64,000 nucleotides of DNA from the NCBI RefSeq assembly GCF_000739065.1, contig NZ_CP009149.1:558001-622000 (forward strand), given 5' to 3'. Every line of letters begins with the position of its first letter. Positions within the stretch are counted from its first letter, which is position 1. This stretch comes from Methanocaldococcus bathoardescens. Its GTDB lineage: Archaea > AGJL01 > Methanococci > Methanococcales > Methanocaldococcaceae. Position numbers and translations under genes: made by a program. The notes under the pieces were generated by a model, which did not search any database, was not told the origin of the DNA, and saw only the letters and a program-made list of their open reading frames with translations. This document shows, piece by piece, positions 45,213 through 54,625 of the stretch.

Positions 45213-45506
45213 TTAAAATATTTTTATTAGTTTTAACATCAAAATGATAACAGTTATATAAAGAAATATAATTAAAATTCCCAAGATTATGATATTAATG
45301 CGGATTATTTTTAAATTTCTTTTTAAATCATCTATAGTTTTTATGTATATTCCCAAAGCTAACAATACTTCTTATTTTAATATTTTATTAGTTTTTTCAT
45401 CTATTTTTTTCTCATTTTCTTTTAGTTTTGCATCTACTCTCTTCTCTATTTCTAAAATTTTTTTACTCAATGCTTCAAACCTCTCTTCTATCTCCTTTTC
45501 ATTCAT
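45213..45506 (-). pseudogene. Coiled-coil membrane protein gene with in-frame TAA
   Basis: Starting fourteen bases after the lon stop, ATG 45506 opens MNEKEIEERFEALSKKILEI and a Lys/Glu coiled coil of 44 residues, ending ILK at a TAA (45372-45374). The same frame continues EVLLALGIYIKTIDDLKRN, then a hydrophobic helix [20 protein letters not shown], to a stop at 45213, eight bases before the aldolase start. Read through, it is a coherent 97-residue coiled-coil protein with a C-terminal anchor. Either a nonsense mutation truncated it, the 44-residue form is the product, or the stop is an error. It fills what would otherwise be a 316-base gap. Confidence 0.6.
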
Positions 45507-45520
45507 AGTAGCCCTTTTAA

Positions 45521-47488
45521 TTATTTACTAACTTGTTCTATTTTTTCTAATTTATTTTTATTTATACTATCTAAATCAAATACAAGAGGAACTATCTCAT
45601 CTAAAGTTTTTACAGGAATAATCTCTATCCCCTCTGTCTCAATAACATCTATCATGTTTGCCTCTGGAATAATAACTCTCTTAAACCCATATCTTTTCGC
45701 TGCCTCTATCTTTTCATTAACTCCTCCAATTGCCAAAACATTTCCACTTAAATCTAAGCTTCCAGTTATGGCAAAGTCCTGTTTTAGTGGAATATCTAAT
45801 AAAGCAGAGATTATGGCTAAACAAACTGCAGCTGTAGCACTATCCCCATCAATCTTTGAATATGACTGGCTGAATTGGATATATATCTCTTTATTATTTA
45901 AGTCAATATCTTTCTTAGGTAGAGGAAGTTTTTTCTCAGCTACTAATTTCTTTGATAATGCTGAAGCTAAAGTTATTGAGTGCTTTGCAATATCTCCTGA
46001 AATATTTAATAGATGAGTTCCTGGATTCTTTGAATCTAATATTTGGACTATAATTTTTGTTACATCTCCAATTCCTCCAGCTCCTAAAACAGCTAAACCA
46101 TAGACTACTCCAACTTTTGGTTCATCATTTGGCACTATATGCTTATATCTCTTGAAGTTTTTAATGTAGTTTAATGCAACTTGCTTCTCCATACTGTAGA
46201 TTCCAGTGTCAAATACCTTTCTTATATGCTTTGCAGTGATATACACTTTGTTATTTTTATCTTTTTGAGTTTCTGGATGATATTCTCCTTTCTCATCAAA
46301 ATTACCTAATAATTCCTCAATATCTTTACCCATAGCTACATCATTTGCCATTTTTATAATATTTGCGAGCAATCTTAACCTTAAAGTTAATTTATCCTTT
46401 GAACCAGCCAAATATTGAGCAATTTTAACAACTTCACAACATCCATCGTAAGTCATTGGATTTAGGTTGTTGTTTTTTATCTCTTGGACTATAAACTGCA
46501 ATAACTTATCTCTATTTTCTAAGGTATTGTCCATCTTATTCTTTAAGACAATTTTATAGTCAATTCTATCCAACAATGGAGCTCTTAAATTATAAACATC
46601 ATCCATGTTTCCAGACATTATTAGGATGAAATCACATGGTATTGGGTTTGTTTCTACTGTAGCTCCACTTGAATTTGGATTTCTCCCACTAATTGGAAGT
46701 TGTTTATCTTGTAGAGCAGTTAAAATATAATCCTGCACTTCTAATGGCATTGTCTTTATCTCATCAACATACAAAATTCCCCTATGGGCTTCGTGAATAG
46801 CCCCCAATATAATCCTTTTATGAGGAGGGGTTCCTAACGGTGGTCTTCCACCTAATGGACAATGCTTTATATCCCCTAACAACCTTGTTACGTTATAAGC
46901 GCTTGCCCTTACAAGAGGTCTTTTTTTACACTCATATAAGAGGACAGGTTTTAAATCCATTGGGCTTAAATTATTTCCCATTGAAGCTCTTGAAGCTCCC
47001 ATTATACTTGTTAAAATAATTACGAATCCAAAGATTAAAACTATCAAAGAAGTTATAGTTACAGCTGCCAGTAGGTAATCTTGAGGTATATTTCTTAAAA
47101 GAACTTCAGATAATAGAATAGCAGTAACCATTATTAAAATTAAAGTAATAGAGCTTGGAGCTTTAAAATCTAATTTTGGGATTTCTTTTGAATCTTCTTT
47201 ATACTCTCCATCTATAACTTCAACTATTGGCCTCTCCATATTCTTTAAATTTGGTTTTGCAATTACATAATAAGGTTTAAATTCTCCAAAATCGGATAAA
47301 ATTTCTCCAACTGCTTTAACTATCATTGACTTTCCTACTCCAGGGTCTCCCAATAAAATAACATTTCTTTTATTTTTTACAGCAGATAAAACAATTTTAA
47401 CAGCTTCATCCTGTCCAATAACTTGGTCAATTAATCTTGGTGATGGTTCAGGCAATTCCTCAGTAGTTTTAAATTTTATTGAAAACAT
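45521..47488 (-). CDS. lonB: Membrane-anchored archaeal Lon protease
   Basis: The ATG giving MFSIKFKTTEELPEPSPRL was chosen because AAAGGTGTGAG is upstream; a longer start adds unrelated residues. The 655-residue LonB has Walker A LLGDPGVGKS (about residue 50), two hydrophobic helices between Walker motifs (about 114-132 and 138-162), Walker B GILYVDEIKT, and a C-terminal protease domain with the Ser of GDSATAAVC and the Lys of GGVNEKIEAAKR. It degrades misfolded proteins at the cytoplasmic membrane. Divergent from the AIR-synthase-like gene. Confidence 0.95.
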   Translation of the reverse strand: MFSIKFKTTEELPEPSPRLIDQVIGQDEAVKIVLSAVKNKRNVILLGDPGVGKSMIVKAVGEILSDFGEFKPYYVIAKPNLKNMERPIVEVIDGEYKEDSKEIPKLDFKAPSSITLILIMVTAILLSEVLLRNIPQDYLLAAVTITSLIVLIFGFVIILTSIMGASRASMGNNLSPMDLKPVLLYECKKRPLVRASAYNVTRLLGDIKHCPLGGRPPLGTPPHKRIILGAIHEAHRGILYVDEIKTMPLEVQDYILTALQDKQLPISGRNPNSSGATVETNPIPCDFILIMSGNMDDVYNLRAPLLDRIDYKIVLKNKMDNTLENRDKLLQFIVQEIKNNNLNPMTYDGCCEVVKIAQYLAGSKDKLTLRLRLLANIIKMANDVAMGKDIEELLGNFDEKGEYHPETQKDKNNKVYITAKHIRKVFDTGIYSMEKQVALNYIKNFKRYKHIVPNDEPKVGVVYGLAVLGAGGIGDVTKIIVQILDSKNPGTHLLNISGDIAKHSITLASALSKKLVAEKKLPLPKKDIDLNNKEIYIQFSQSYSKIDGDSATAAVCLAIISALLDIPLKQDFAITGSLDLSGNVLAIGGVNEKIEAAKRYGFKRVIIPEANMIDVIETEGIEIIPVKTLDEIVPLVFDLDSINKNKLEKIEQVSK

Positions 47489-47636
47489 ACTCACACCTTT
47501 TAGATTAAAAATTATTATTTGCTGTAAATTGATGATACTAAAGTGATGGTGTAATAATATTATATATATCAAAACTATTATTGAAAATGCTGAAGCTAAT
47601 ATTTATATGTTTTTATAATGATTAGTTGGTGAAAGA

Positions 47637-48989
47637 ATGGACTTAGAAGGATACGTTAGAAGATGCTTAAGGAAAAAAATTCCTGAAAATAAGATTATTG
47701 AAGACGGATTTAAGAGAATTTTAGAGATTAAAGAAGATATTGATGAGGAATTTGCAAGAAAGTTTATAAAAGCTATATTGGAAGAGGTAAAGACAACTGA
47801 AAAATTTAAAGAGATTGATGATGAGAATTTAAAAACTCTACTAAAATATCCTGAATCTAAGGTTACAATGGGAAAGATGGGAGTTGGGAGTAGAGGAGAA
47901 GGAGATTTCTTTGTGCATAGAGAGATAGCAAGGATAGTTAAAAGTACCAAAGTTAAAGCTTATGTTTCAGCTGAAGAACAGGATGATGCAGGAATTGTTA
48001 GAGCAGATGCAAAATATATAGTTGCTGCAATAGATGGAACACATTCAAGATTGAGTGATTTTCCATTTTTGGGAGGTTTTCATGTAGCAAGGGCTGCTTT
48101 AAGAGATATTTATGTTATGGGGGCAGAGGCTGTTGCTTTAATTAGTGATGTGCATTTAGCTGATGATGGAGATGTGGGAAAGATATTTGACTTCACAGCT
48201 GGAATATGTGCTGTTTCTGAGGCTGTTAATGTTCCATTGATTGGTGGAAGTACTTTAAGAGTTGGAGGAGATATGGTAATTGGAGATAGGTTGGTTAGTG
48301 CTGTTGGTGCAATAGGAGTTATTAAAGAGGGGGAGCCAACTGCAAGAAGAAATGCTGAGGTTGGGGATGTTATATTGATGACTGAAGGTGGTGGAGGAGG
48401 AACAATAACTACAACCGCTTTGTATTACGGATGGTTTGATGTAATTTATGAAACACTAAATGTAGATTTTATAAAGGCATGTCAGAATTTGATTAGAAGT
48501 GGTTTAATTAAAAAGATTCATGCAATGACTGATGTTACAAATGGTGGTTTAAGAGGAGATGCTTATGAAATTTCAAAAACAGCCAAAGTTTCTTTAATAT
48601 TTGATAAAGAGAAGGTCTATAAAACAATTAATCCAAAGGTCTTGGAGATGCTTGAGGCATTGAATATAGACCCTCTTGGAGTTTCTACAGATTCTTTAAT
48701 GATTATCTGCCCTGAAGAGTATGCTGAGGATATAAAAAAAGTTACTGGTGCTATTGAAGTTGGATATGTTGAAGAAGGTAATGAGAGTTATTTAGTTGAT
48801 GGAAACAAAAAAATGCCTTTAAAACCAATGTTTAGAGAATCTGCCTATACACCAGTTAAAAAGGTTGTTGGTGAGAAAAAACCAGAAAACTTTGAGGAGA
48901 TGAAAGAAAAGGTTAAAAAAGCATGTGATGAAGCAATTAAAAAGAAGGATTTTGTTGTTAAATTGTTGAAGAGTAGGAAGAAAAGATAA
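47637..48989 (+). CDS. AIR synthase-related protein (PurM/HypE/SelD fold)
   Basis: A 450-residue protein. An N-terminal helical extension of about 100 residues precedes a PurM-like pair of domains: GVGSRGEGDFFVHREIA, KYIVAAIDGTHSRLSDFPFLGG, MGAEAVALISDVHLADDGDVG, GGSTLRVGGD and a C-terminal AMTDVTNGGLRGDAYEI. ATP-binding residues of the superfamily are present. It is neither canonical PurM nor HypE, and its substrate is unknown. A TATA-like ATTTATATGT (47601-47610) lies 27 bases before the ATG, so the leader is very short. Confidence 0.8.
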   Translation: MDLEGYVRRCLRKKIPENKIIEDGFKRILEIKEDIDEEFARKFIKAILEEVKTTEKFKEIDDENLKTLLKYPESKVTMGKMGVGSRGEGDFFVHREIARIVKSTKVKAYVSAEEQDDAGIVRADAKYIVAAIDGTHSRLSDFPFLGGFHVARAALRDIYVMGAEAVALISDVHLADDGDVGKIFDFTAGICAVSEAVNVPLIGGSTLRVGGDMVIGDRLVSAVGAIGVIKEGEPTARRNAEVGDVILMTEGGGGGTITTTALYYGWFDVIYETLNVDFIKACQNLIRSGLIKKIHAMTDVTNGGLRGDAYEISKTAKVSLIFDKEKVYKTINPKVLEMLEALNIDPLGVSTDSLMIICPEEYAEDIKKVTGAIEVGYVEEGNESYLVDGNKKMPLKPMFRESAYTPVKKVVGEKKPENFEEMKEKVKKACDEAIKKKDFVVKLLKSRKKR

Positions 48990-49050
48990 ATATACAAAAT
49001 CTCAAATAATTAAATAATGAATCATAGCGACGTCCACATTGGGATGCCAC

Positions 49051-50145
49051 ATGAACTATTTATTAAATTGGATTAATTTGTGGCAAGTAAAAATATCTGA
49101 GAACGATATTAAAAACACCAAAGAGTTGGCATATAGGTTAAAGGGAAATGATTTAATTGAAACCTTAACAAATATTTTAAATTGGCAGGAGGAAAATATA
49201 GAATATTGGTATGAAAGGGCAGATATGCTTTTAATTTTATGTTTTGGAAGTTTTGGACTTATATTTCTAATACTTTTACAATTATCAAACTATATGGATA
49301 CTATTAGTTTTAAACATGTGGTAATGTATCTATGTATTTTACTATTATTTGGACTAATTTTTAATTTTATATATGTTATTACTTCTCTTACAATAATTAG
49401 CTTATTTGTCATCTATGCCCTCATATTTTTCTTGAATATTAAAGTATCTTTTCTAAATCTAATCACTGTTGGAATAATCGGTGCAATATTTGGTAATATG
49501 TTATACACTTATTCCAGATATTCTCATGTAATCAGAAAAAACAGAAAAAAATACACAACATTAGAAAGGTTAAAAAATATTTTAGTAATGATTTGGAAAA
49601 CTTTTGGATTAAATATAACTATAAGAGATTACGCTAAATTAACATCTGCAATACTTCATAATCTAAATATTGAACATTATTTTTTATTCATTAATCGGCA
49701 CGTAGCAGTAGGTGTGAAAATAAATGATACTTATTATGTAATTGACCAAAAACTGCCTCTGTATAGAATAGACGTCTGGCTTAAAAATCATAATGCAAAA
49801 ACTGTAAAAATTTATAATTCAAAATTAGAATACTGTGGAAAATTTAAATTTGAATATTTCAAACAAGGAACCAAAATAACGAGTGAAAATCTTCAAAAAA
49901 TAGAATCAGATATTAAAAATGAATTAAAAATTAATGAATCGAATGAAAAATGTGAATATATAAAAAGTATTCCATTTTATAATGTAATTGAGAATTATGA
50001 TGAAGTAACACACCATTCTATCGTAAGATGGATTGTTAATCAAATTTATAAAGAGTTTTTAGTCAATATAAAAAACATACGCCAAATTAAAGTTAGTATT
50101 CATAAAAATCATATAATTGCCAATGTATATTACAAAATGAATTAA
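49051..50145 (+). CDS. Membrane protein with degenerate transglutaminase-like domain
   Basis: The ATG was chosen; a TTG twelve bases earlier adds only four residues, and only a weak GGGA site is present. The 364-residue protein has a charged N-terminal helix, about four membrane segments (roughly residues 60-145), then a domain with RDYAKLTSAILHNLNIEHYF, the His of RHVAVGVKI and the Asp of YYVIDQKLPL. This order matches transglutaminase-like proteases, but the usual Cys two or three residues before the DYA motif is absent. A C-terminal KVSIHKNHIIANVYYK segment follows. It sits between unrelated housekeeping genes and may be acquired. Confidence 0.55.
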   Translation: MNYLLNWINLWQVKISENDIKNTKELAYRLKGNDLIETLTNILNWQEENIEYWYERADMLLILCFGSFGLIFLILLQLSNYMDTISFKHVVMYLCILLLFGLIFNFIYVITSLTIISLFVIYALIFFLNIKVSFLNLITVGIIGAIFGNMLYTYSRYSHVIRKNRKKYTTLERLKNILVMIWKTFGLNITIRDYAKLTSAILHNLNIEHYFLFINRHVAVGVKINDTYYVIDQKLPLYRIDVWLKNHNAKTVKIYNSKLEYCGKFKFEYFKQGTKITSENLQKIESDIKNELKINESNEKCEYIKSIPFYNVIENYDEVTHHSIVRWIVNQIYKEFLVNIKNIRQIKVSIHKNHIIANVYYKMN

Positions 50146-50177
50146 TTAATACCAGAAATTAAAGAAATTTATATAAT

Positions 50178-51281
50178 TTAATACTTCCCTTCCAAGATTT
50201 TTAAAGCAATTTCCTTTGCCTGCTCCCTCTTCTCTTTCAAATCTTTTAAAAACTCTACAACTTTTTCATAAGCCATTTTTTTACATTTACCACAAGTTAG
50301 CTCCCCACTTCTACATTTTTGATATATATCAGCAAGTTCTTTATCATCTAAGATTAAGTGATATAAGAATAACTCATAAACAACACATTCTTCTGGAATT
50401 CCTCCATATTTTTTATGCTCTTCTAAAGTTTCTCTTCCCCCGGTTTTAGCTGAGAATATCTTCTTTTTAACAGTTTTTTCATCATCAGTTAAAAATATAG
50501 CTGTCTCTGGCTTTGAAGAACTCATCTTTCCTCCTAACAATCCAGTCATAAATCTATGATAGGTTGAGGATGGCGGAATGAACTTAAATTCCTTAGCTCT
50601 ATTTGCAATATCTCTTGTTAATCTTATATGTGGGTCTTGGTCTATTCCAACAGGGACAACAACAGGTTTTGGTTCTGGATTTAAGTTCTCATCAACTTGA
50701 GGATGTAAAATATCCGCAACTTGAACTATTGGGGCAAAGACATGTCCAATGTTTGTTTCTCCCTTAAATCCATAAATTGCCTTCATCTCACTCCAATTAG
50801 TTCTTTTAGATAAAATTAAAGCCAAATCTTTAACTTTTTGATATTTTGATTGTAAATAGACATTAATTTTTTCTGGGTCTAAGCCAAGGGCTATGTAGTT
50901 GGTTATATACTCATTTAAAGCAAGTTCTTTTGTTGTTTCAAAGCTCATGTTTCTTGCCCAGTATGCCTCTAAATCAGCTATTGGGATGTTTATATTGTCA
51001 GTGTATTTTTGATAAAACTTCAATAAATCAACGACCATCTTATGCCCAAAGTGCATTTTACCAGAAGGCATCATTCCACTAACAACTGCAAACTCTTTGT
51101 TATTTTTTATTGCATCAACTATTCTCTCAAAATCCCTATGCCCCAATATAATATTTCTCCTGAAAAAATGATGCTCATTTTTCAAATTATCCAAAACATC
51201 AGCTATTGGCTTAACTCCAAACTGTTCCATTGTTTTTTTGTAATCAATAACTGCCGGTGTCTCCCATGGTGTTAATTCCAT
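50178..51281 (-). CDS. trpS: Tryptophanyl-tRNA synthetase
   Basis: The ATG giving MELTPWETPAVIDYKKTMEQ was chosen; GGTGAAACTG lies directly upstream. The 367-residue class I synthetase has the HIGH-equivalent SGMMPSGKMHFGHKMVVDL, YIALGLDPEKINVYLQS, PVGIDQDPHIRLTRDIA (tryptophan pocket region) and the KMSKS-equivalent GGKMSSSKPETAIFL. The C-terminus has SGELTCGKCKKMAYEKV. The archaeal/eukaryal type is clear. Upstream is a 291-base gap. Confidence 0.96.
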   Translation of the reverse strand: MELTPWETPAVIDYKKTMEQFGVKPIADVLDNLKNEHHFFRRNIILGHRDFERIVDAIKNNKEFAVVSGMMPSGKMHFGHKMVVDLLKFYQKYTDNINIPIADLEAYWARNMSFETTKELALNEYITNYIALGLDPEKINVYLQSKYQKVKDLALILSKRTNWSEMKAIYGFKGETNIGHVFAPIVQVADILHPQVDENLNPEPKPVVVPVGIDQDPHIRLTRDIANRAKEFKFIPPSSTYHRFMTGLLGGKMSSSKPETAIFLTDDEKTVKKKIFSAKTGGRETLEEHKKYGGIPEECVVYELFLYHLILDDKELADIYQKCRSGELTCGKCKKMAYEKVVEFLKDLKEKREQAKEIALKILEGKY

Positions 51282-51572
51282 CAGTTTCACCTTTTACTTG
51301 GTTAAATCTAAATCTTAATATTCAGTAGTGATTTAAATAAAAAGATAAAGTGAAAAAGAAATTGCTTACTAAATTATTATAAACACATTTTCCTATCATT
51401 AATGCTGCTTTTATAAATATTTGGTGTCATCAACCTTTCTATGATAATTTAGTAGTATTATATAATTAAACTGAAGAATAAGGCATCAATGTAAATTTTA
51501 ATACTATTTATATGAAAAATGTCAAAATAAATATTAAATAACCATTAAAAGCTATAAAAAGGAAAATTTATT
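51282..51572. other. Intergenic region upstream of trpS with long-range inverted repeat
   Basis: No coding frame is convincing on either strand. TACTAAATTAT (51367-51377) and ATAATTTAGTA (51444-51454) are perfect 11-base inverted repeats enclosing 66 bases. The enclosed part includes GGTGTCATCAACC, which could form a small hairpin. The trpS promoter should lie on the minus strand here; several TATA-like tracts exist and none stands out. Confidence 0.4.
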
Positions 51573-53069
51573 TTATTTTTTTAGCAATAGATAAATATCT
51601 TCCCCACTTTTAACACTTTTTAAATATTCTGCATTTTCAACTATTCTCCCAACAATGTTTGTTTTTTCAAAGCTCTCTCCTGTAGGTCCAAATTTCTCAC
51701 TTTCTCCCAATCTAACACCAATCATTCCCTTATATCTACTAACCATGTTAGTTACTCCAATAGCACATTGTTCAACTTTATCTGTTGGCGTATTTTCAGG
51801 CAACAAACCTTTCGCATACTCAGGATTTCCTTTAAACATCACAACATCCTTATGTTTGAAATAAACATGAAGCTTTCCAACTCTTTTTGTTGTTAATCCA
51901 GTAGTCTTTCTAAAATACCATGTTGTTATTGGTGCTTTATCCTCATACAACTCTATAACAACTATTTTACTCTTATCTAATCCCCTTATTTTAACTTTCT
52001 TTTCCTTTAATACATCTAAGGTATATTCTGGCTCTTGCTCAACAACAATAGCATTTTCTAAATCCCCCTCTTTCTCTACCTCTATACCATACTTTTTAAA
52101 CATCTCTTCTGCCTCTTCTATAGTTAAACCAATAGCACACAACCTCTCAGGAATTGTTTTTACAGACAAAATTCCAGAGTCAGAGAAGTCAATAAGCTCC
52201 ATCCCCTCTTTAACTCTTCCAACAACTGTGTGAGATAAAGATGAACTCCTACTTTCCCTATAGATATAAACTTTACCCTCACCAACTCCGTAATTTCTTA
52301 CTGTTATAAATCCTCTTTCTCTATCAATTAAATTCCCTTCCTCAATTTTTAATGTCTGCAATCTACAATCAGCAACATAGGTGTTTGTGTTTTCAGTTAT
52401 CTCAAATATTCCATCTTCCATTAAAGCTAAACAATGCTCTACTGCTGAAGGTGTTCCATCAAACTCAGCTATAAAGTAGGTAAAGATTTTCCAACCATCT
52501 TCTAATTTTATATTTAAATCAGTTGTTACTAAGTAATCAACAGCCTCTTTTTCCTCTCTAATTGGTTCTATATCAATAATTTTATCCCCAACTTCTAATC
52601 TATCAATAACCCACTTACCTCCAACAACAATTCCAATCTTTGGCTCTTTTAATCCATAAACTGTCTCTACTCTTTTCTTAATAAATACAATATGCCCCTC
52701 ATCCTTATCCAAACCTGATATACTTAAAGCTACATCCCATTTTTTAAACTCTTTTGGTTCTGTTGAGATGTCTAAATCGATAGTTGTTGAACCAAAGGCA
52801 ACATCAATCCCACTAACCCATCTAAGCTTTTTCACGAAATCTTTATAATTATTTATGAAAAATTTGGCAGTCTCATTATCTTCAGTTATTGCTATTGTTA
52901 TATTCCCCTTAGTTGTTTTAATTAAAAACTTCTTTGGAATTTTTTCAGCTTCTCTTTTAATTCCTTTTATAATAACAATATTTGTCCCTTCTTTGTAGTA
53001 TTCATCCTTTATAACATCTCTTAGGGTTTCTCCAACCTTTTCCTTTCCATTTACAATTACCTTAGCCAT
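51573..53069 (-). CDS. Methanogenesis marker protein 3 (UPF0288)
   Basis: A 498-residue protein I recognise as the UPF0288/marker 3 family. It starts [18 protein letters not shown], has [17 protein letters not shown] and [20 protein letters not shown], and ends with [40 protein letters not shown] and [15 protein letters not shown], an arrangement reminiscent of cyclophilin-type domains. In other methanogens marker 3 copurifies with the activation machinery of methyl-coenzyme M reductase; that role is from literature memory. Lactaldehyde dehydrogenase lies 13 bases upstream, likely same operon. Confidence 0.88.
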   Translation of the reverse strand: MAKVIVNGKEKVGETLRDVIKDEYYKEGTNIVIIKGIKREAEKIPKKFLIKTTKGNITIAITEDNETAKFFINNYKDFVKKLRWVSGIDVAFGSTTIDLDISTEPKEFKKWDVALSISGLDKDEGHIVFIKKRVETVYGLKEPKIGIVVGGKWVIDRLEVGDKIIDIEPIREEKEAVDYLVTTDLNIKLEDGWKIFTYFIAEFDGTPSAVEHCLALMEDGIFEITENTNTYVADCRLQTLKIEEGNLIDRERGFITVRNYGVGEGKVYIYRESRSSSLSHTVVGRVKEGMELIDFSDSGILSVKTIPERLCAIGLTIEEAEEMFKKYGIEVEKEGDLENAIVVEQEPEYTLDVLKEKKVKIRGLDKSKIVVIELYEDKAPITTWYFRKTTGLTTKRVGKLHVYFKHKDVVMFKGNPEYAKGLLPENTPTDKVEQCAIGVTNMVSRYKGMIGVRLGESEKFGPTGESFEKTNIVGRIVENAEYLKSVKSGEDIYLLLKK

Positions 53070-53082
53070 AGTTTCACCAACA

Positions 53083-54474
53083 TTATTTTGAGATTATAAT
53101 TGTTTTTATATTGCTCATCTCTTCTATTGCATATTTAATGCCCTCTCTACCCAAACCACTCTTTCTAACCCCTCCAAATGGCATATTATCCTGTCTAAAT
53201 AATGATGAATCATTTATAACTACTCCCCCAAACTCCAAATTCTCTGCAAATTTTAAAGCTTTATTTATATCATTTGTAAATATAGCTGAATGCAATCCGT
53301 ACTCTGTGCTATTGGCTATATCAATCATCTCCTCTTCAGTAGTTCTAATTATTGGAACTACTGGGGCAAAAGTCTCTGTTCTACATAAAATGTTGTCCCT
53401 ATCAACTTCCAATATTGTTGGATAAAAGAGAGCTTTATCTCTCTTCCCTCCTAAAAGCAATTTCCCTCCTTCATCAATAGCTTTTTCAACAATTTTTTCA
53501 ACCCATTCTGCATGTTCAACGCTTATTAACGGCCCAACATCAGTTTTCTCATCTAATGGATTTCCTACATTAAGTTCTTTAGCTTTATTTACAAACATCT
53601 CTATAAACTTATCTGCTATACTCTCATCAACTAAAATCATCCCTACAGAGATGCAAACCTGCCCAGCATAAATAAAACTACCTTTTATTAAAGAATTAAC
53701 TGCCTTTTCTAAGTTAGCATCTTTTAATATAATATTTGGATTAACCCCTCCCAATTCTAAGGTAATTTTTTTGAAACCAGCTTTTTTAGTTATTATCTCC
53801 CCAACTTTAACACTTCCTGTAAAGGATATCATATTAACCTTTTCATTAACAACTATCTCATCTCCAACAACCTCCCCAGCTCCAGTAAGTAAGTTATAAA
53901 CTCCCAATGGAACATTGTATTTCTTTAAAACCTTTTCTATAATTTTAGCTAATTCTATACAAACAAGAGGGGCTTTTGATGATGGATGATGAACTATAAC
54001 ATTTCCAGTAGCTATAGCTGGGGCTATCTTATGAGCTGATAAATTTAGAGGGAAATTGAATGGTGTTATTGCCCCAACTATTCCAACAGGTTCTCTCTTT
54101 GTAAAAATCAATCTATCATCAGATGGAATTACTTCATCCCTAAACTCTTTAACATAGAAAGCGGCTAATTTAAATGTTCCAATACTTCTTTCAACCTCTA
54201 CTCTTGCCTGTTTTATTGGTTTTCCTGCATCTATAGCCAATATTTTAGCAAGCTCTTCTTTCTTTTCTTTAATTTCTTTAGCTATTCTCATTAAGATGTT
54301 GTATCTTTTAGTTATGGAGAGGTTTCTCATAACTTCTTTATACTTTTCAGCTATATCTATAGCCTCTTTAACCTCCTCTCTACTTAAAGCAGGGATTTTT
54401 TTAATAACTTCTAATGAATAAGGGTTGATAACTTCAATATCTTCCCTATCTATCCACTTCCCATCAATAAACAT
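53083..54474 (-). CDS. cofA: Lactaldehyde dehydrogenase (F420 side-chain synthesis)
   Basis: A 463-residue aldehyde dehydrogenase. It has [21 protein letters not shown], the NAD-binding [12 protein letters not shown], the general-base Glu in [14 protein letters not shown], the nucleophile Cys in [12 protein letters not shown] and [10 protein letters not shown] plus [14 protein letters not shown] at the end. Its length and similarity match the M. jannaschii enzyme oxidising lactaldehyde to lactate for F420 synthesis. The matching aldolase is at 44.7 kb. TTGGTGAAATT precedes the ATG. Confidence 0.9.
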   Translation of the reverse strand: MFIDGKWIDREDIEVINPYSLEVIKKIPALSREEVKEAIDIAEKYKEVMRNLSITKRYNILMRIAKEIKEKKEELAKILAIDAGKPIKQARVEVERSIGTFKLAAFYVKEFRDEVIPSDDRLIFTKREPVGIVGAITPFNFPLNLSAHKIAPAIATGNVIVHHPSSKAPLVCIELAKIIEKVLKKYNVPLGVYNLLTGAGEVVGDEIVVNEKVNMISFTGSVKVGEIITKKAGFKKITLELGGVNPNIILKDANLEKAVNSLIKGSFIYAGQVCISVGMILVDESIADKFIEMFVNKAKELNVGNPLDEKTDVGPLISVEHAEWVEKIVEKAIDEGGKLLLGGKRDKALFYPTILEVDRDNILCRTETFAPVVPIIRTTEEEMIDIANSTEYGLHSAIFTNDINKALKFAENLEFGGVVINDSSLFRQDNMPFGGVRKSGLGREGIKYAIEEMSNIKTIIISK

Positions 54475-54556
54475 AATTTCACCAAATAAAAAGAATTTAG
54501 TAATTTAACTTATAGTTTTATATCTTTTTCATTTTAAATGTTTCCAGCTAAATGTA

Positions 54557-54567
54557 TTTATATAATT
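54557..54567 (+). promoter_or_regulatory. TATA box of the RuBisCO gene
   Basis: TTTATATAATT lies 59 bases before the ATG of the form III RuBisCO gene, in the space between it and the divergent dehydrogenase gene. Transcription would start about 25 bases downstream, leaving a leader of roughly 35 bases ending in GGGGGAGGTTATATT. Confidence 0.55.
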
Positions 54568-54625
54568 ATTGTCAAAAAAATAGTTGTGAGTTATATGTTG
54601 ATAATAATGTGGGGGAGGTTATATT

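Noticed and set aside
45289-45531. 80-codon plus-strand frame in the lonB-fucA gap
   Set aside because: It is the antisense shadow of the coiled-coil gene read on the minus strand; composition is Phe/Ser/Ile-rich as expected for such a shadow, and it runs into lonB.
51360-51460. C/D box guide RNA upstream of trpS on the minus strand
   Set aside because: A TTGATGA resembles box C, but no CTGA box D lies at the proper distance and the first base does not fit the consensus.
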